Source of the DNA: Tessaracoccus flavescens
Lineage (GTDB): Bacteria > Actinomycetota > Actinomycetes > Propionibacteriales > Propionibacteriaceae
Reading direction: 5' to 3'
Length of the DNA stretch: 8,279 bases
Assembly (NCBI GenBank): GCA_020741375.1
Contig: DYZF01000169.1
Coordinates: 1-8,279, forward strand
Positions within the stretch are counted from its first letter, which is position 1. Every line of letters begins with the position of its first letter. Shown here one piece after another: positions 6,908 through 8,279 of this stretch. Below the pieces are notes generated by a model. That model did not search any database. It saw nothing but the letters and a program-made list of their open reading frames with translations, and was not told the DNA's origin. Position numbers and translations under genes: made by a program.

Positions 6908-7580
6908 CAGCCAGTTCCCGGTAGGCGGCGCGTGCCGCGATCAATTCGGCGTGCTTCTTGCTGGGGGCGACGCCGCTGCCGAGCGGCTGATCGTCGACGT
7001 ACACGATGGCCGTGAATTCACGCAGGTGATCCGGGCCCGAGCCGGTGATCTCGTAGCGCGGCGGAGCCCAGCCACGTTGGGCGCAGATCTCCTGCAGAGC
7101 GGTCTTGTGGTCTGTGTAATCGCCACGCTGCTCGGCCTCTGCGATGCGGGGATCGAAGTTGTGGTGCAGGAAGCGCTCGGCGGCGTCGCGACCGGCGCTC
7201 AAGTAGATCGCGCCGATGATCGCTTCGAACGTGTCGGCCAGGATCGACGTCTTGTCGCGACCCTTGGTGGCCAACTCCCCCTTGCCGAGCAGGATGTGAT
7301 CGCCCACGTCCAAGCTGCGGGCCACTTTCGCCAGCGCGACGGCGGAGACGATGTGGGCGCGAAGCTTCGCCAGCTGGCCCTCGGCCAAGTCTGGGTAGCT
7401 GCGATAGATGTGTTCGGTGACGCAGATCTGCAGGACTGCGTCGCCGAGAAATTCGAGCCGTTCGTTCGACGGCAACCCACCGGCCTCGTAGGCGTAGCTG
7501 CGGTGGGTGAAAGACAACTCAAAGAGCTGGGCATCGACCTCGATGCCCAGCTCTTTCAGCTGGTCTTGGAGCCTGCTCAC
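6900..7580 (-). CDS. rnc: RNase III, double-stranded RNA endonuclease
   Basis: RNase III cuts double-stranded RNA to release 16S and 23S rRNA precursors and to control some mRNAs; in Streptomyces it is known as AbsB. The 226-residue protein has the signature NERLEFLGD (39-47) with E43 and D47, the second acidic pair D116 and E119 in [12 protein letters not shown], and a dsRNA-binding domain at about 155-225 ([12 protein letters not shown], then REFTAIVYV, then [13 protein letters not shown]). Catalytic residues are all present. The start is GTG, 52 bp after the rpmF stop, with GAGG about 10 nt upstream. The end overlaps mutM by 8 bp. Codons 9-20 form a long perfect inverted repeat (separate entry) that could make the message a substrate of its own product. 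Confidence 0.98.
   Translation of the reverse strand: MSRLQDQLKELGIEVDAQLFELSFTHRSYAYEAGGLPSNERLEFLGDAVLQICVTEHIYRSYPDLAEGQLAKLRAHIVSAVALAKVARSLDVGDHILLGKGELATKGRDKTSILADTFEAIIGAIYLSAGRDAAERFLHHNFDPRIAEAEQRGDYTDHKTALQEICAQRGWAPPRYEITGSGPDHLREFTAIVYVDDQPLGSGVAPSKKHAELIAARAAYRELAGA
7515..7562 (-). promoter_or_regulatory. Long hairpin inside the rnc coding start, probable RNase III autoregulation site
   Basis: Bases 7521-7537 (AAAGAGCTGGGCATCGA) and 7540-7556 are a perfect 17-bp inverted repeat with a CC spacer, spanning exactly rnc codons 9-20. In the mRNA the innermost pair would open to give an AGGU tetraloop on a 16-bp stem. Beyond the core, after one G-G mismatch (7520/7557), five more pairs can form (7519/7558 to 7515/7562, one of them G-U), giving about 22 pairs in all. 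The stem ends are the Lys codon AAA and the Phe codon TTT, the less used synonyms in this G/C-ending gene, and they pair with each other. Perfect 17-bp arms are not expected by chance in 8 kb. RNase III regulates its own mRNA in E. coli and in Streptomyces; that role here is inference. Confidence 0.65.
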
Positions 7581-7599
7581 CCGTGAGTCGCCTCAGGGT

Positions 7600-7621
7600 C
7601 AACCCACCGTGCGGCGGGTTG
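7600..7621 (-). other. Hairpin between rpmF and rnc
   Basis: CAACCC (7600-7605) and GGGTTG (7616-7621) pair. In the transcript a G-U and two C-G pairs extend this to a 9-bp stem with a 4-nt loop. It is not followed by a U-run, so it is not a normal intrinsic terminator. It may be a processing site, may protect the 3' end of rpmF mRNA, or may weaken read-through into rnc. It ends about 20 nt before the rnc start codon. Confidence 0.45.
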
Positions 7622-7632
7622 GGAGATCAGGC

Positions 7633-7824
7633 TCAGGCCTCGACGACCTGGCGACGCGAGCCCTTGGGGCCGTACTGGCCACAGCTGGGGCACGCGGTGT
7701 GCTGAAGGTGGGGCTCACGGCAGGCGGGGTTCACGCACACGACGGTGGGGACGACAGTCGTCTTCCACTGCGCACGGCGCGAACGGGTGTTGCTGCGCGA
7801 CATCTTCCGCTTCGGAACGGCCAC
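7633..7824 (-). CDS. rpmF: Ribosomal protein bL32, zinc-binding form
   Basis: A 63-residue protein of the large ribosomal subunit. It begins MAVPKRKMSRSNTRSRRAQW, the near-invariant start of actinobacterial bL32, and has four Cys: C30, C35, C45 and C48. C45-x2-C48 (CPSCGQY) is standard. The first pair is C30-x4-C35 (CVNPAC), whereas the usual form, as I recall it for Streptomyces, is C-x2-C. The residues between the pairs (REPHLQHTA) match the normal spacing, so the insertion lies only within the first knuckle. The start is GTG with a strong site GAGGAG 6 nt upstream. It follows DUF177 by 61 bp, the widespread yceD-rpmF pairing. Confidence 0.97.
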   Translation of the reverse strand: MAVPKRKMSRSNTRSRRAQWKTTVVPTVVCVNPACREPHLQHTACPSCGQYGPKGSRRQVVEA

Positions 7825-7830
7825 GATCTT

Positions 7831-7836
7831 CTCCTC
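7831..7836 (-). promoter_or_regulatory. Ribosome binding site of rpmF
   Basis: GAGGAG sits 6 nt before the GTG start. It is the strongest Shine-Dalgarno match in the window, fitting a highly expressed ribosomal protein gene. Confidence 0.75.
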
Positions 7837-7845
7837 GTTTACATA

Positions 7846-7872
7846 CTTCTTCGGTTAGAAGCTAAGTCTTCT
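7846..7872 (-). promoter_or_regulatory. Possible two-state hairpin in the rpmF leader
   Basis: In the 61-bp DUF177-rpmF spacer, AGAAG at 7857-7861 can pair either with CTTCT at 7846-7850 or with CTTCT at 7868-7872, each with a 6-nt loop. The two 5-bp stems exclude each other, and one lies close to the ribosome binding site. The stems are short and this may be chance. Confidence 0.2.
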
Positions 7873-7885
7873 TGTGATGGCGGGT

Positions 7886-8278
7886 TCACTGGCCGAGTTC
7901 GGTCAGCTTCTCCCACCGCGGGTCGAGCCGCTGCTCGTGCCCATGCTCGGGATCGTCATTGCGGTTGAAACCGCACTCGGGGCACAGGCCCAGACAATCA
8001 TCCGTGCACAGGGGCGTGAACGGCAACTCGAGCACCACAGCCTCCCGCAGAGTTTCCTCAAGATCGATCGTCTCGTCGACGACCTGCCTCTCGTCCTCTT
8101 CCACTTCCCTACCCGGGTAGAAGAAGAGCTCCTGCAGGTTGAAGGTCTCGTCGTAGTCGATGTCGTCCAAGCAGCGGGCGCATTGGCCGTGCACCTGCAC
8201 GGTTGCCGCTCCCGTCACCAGGACGCCCTCGACGACGGCTTCGAACCTGAGATCAAGTTCGATGTCCGAGTCCTGTGG
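7886..8278 (-). CDS. DUF177 (YceD-like) protein, 5' end outside the window
   Basis: The last 130 codons are present, ending at TGA 7886-7888; the frame stays open to the window edge, so the gene starts beyond it. A GTG at 8216-8218 is in frame but is an internal Val: the 20 residues before it (DIELDLRFEAVVEG region) form the expected beta-strand pattern of the domain. Typical features are CARCL, an acidic middle, LPFTPLCTDDC followed by GLCPECG (a likely metal-binding Cys cluster), and a DPRWEKLTEL end common in actinobacteria. YceD is linked to 23S rRNA processing or ribosome assembly in bacteria and plants, which fits its place before rpmF and rnc. The molecular function is not firmly known. 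Confidence 0.93.
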   Translation of the reverse strand, partial: PQDSDIELDLRFEAVVEGVLVTGAATVQVHGQCARCLDDIDYDETFNLQELFFYPGREVEEDERQVVDETIDLEETLREAVVLELPFTPLCTDDCLGLCPECGFNRNDDPEHGHEQRLDPRWEKLTELGQ

Positions 8279-8279
8279 C

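Noticed and set aside
1..8279. CRISPR arrays, tRNA or rRNA genes, intact insertion sequences, phage genes, parS-like sites
   Set aside because: None was seen on reading both strands; apart from the mutM relic the window is a core chromosomal block.

Overview
The window is a high-GC, strongly G/C-third-position stretch of a chromosome and looks like an actinomycete (Actinomycetota). The reasons are the gene order DUF177 (YceD) - rpmF - rnc - mutM - smc - ftsY, the N-terminal membrane segment plus acidic linker of FtsY, and the prevalence of GTG starts (ftsY, gtrA, mutM, rnc and rpmF). A family such as Propionibacteriaceae is possible, but the sequence does not settle it.

Layout, read in the direction of transcription (minus strand, from right to left). 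A DUF177 gene enters from the right edge with its 5' end missing. After a 61-bp leader comes rpmF (ribosomal protein bL32), then a 52-bp spacer with a small hairpin. Next is rnc (RNase III), whose stop overlaps the start of mutM (formamidopyrimidine-DNA glycosylase) by 8 bp. Then come about 250 bp without an intact gene; the part next to gtrA is a relic of a second mutM 3' end. gtrA (four-helix GtrA-family membrane protein), smc (chromosome condensation ATPase), a small single-pass membrane protein and ftsY (signal recognition particle receptor) follow. At the left edge the 3' end of a plus-strand membrane-anchored protein gene converges on ftsY, with 2 bp between the stop codons.

The genes serve core functions: ribosome and rRNA maturation (DUF177, bL32, RNase III), repair of oxidised bases (MutM), chromosome organisation (SMC) and membrane protein targeting (FtsY). 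GtrA, usually a lipid-linked sugar transporter or its partner, is an unexpected member. No phage, CRISPR, tRNA, rRNA or intact insertion sequence is visible.

Two observations stand out. First, codons 9-20 of rnc form a perfect 17-bp inverted repeat with a 2-nt spacer. In the mRNA the helix can extend, past one mismatch, to about 22 pairs, which is the size of a classic RNase III substrate and suggests autoregulation. Second, the DNA directly before gtrA encodes a degraded copy of the MutM zinc-finger tail, ending in a stop codon that touches the gtrA start. It is too diverged from the intact mutM next door to be a fresh duplication. This fits an old replacement of mutM by another allele, with the original 3' end left as a scar that carries the gtrA ribosome binding site.
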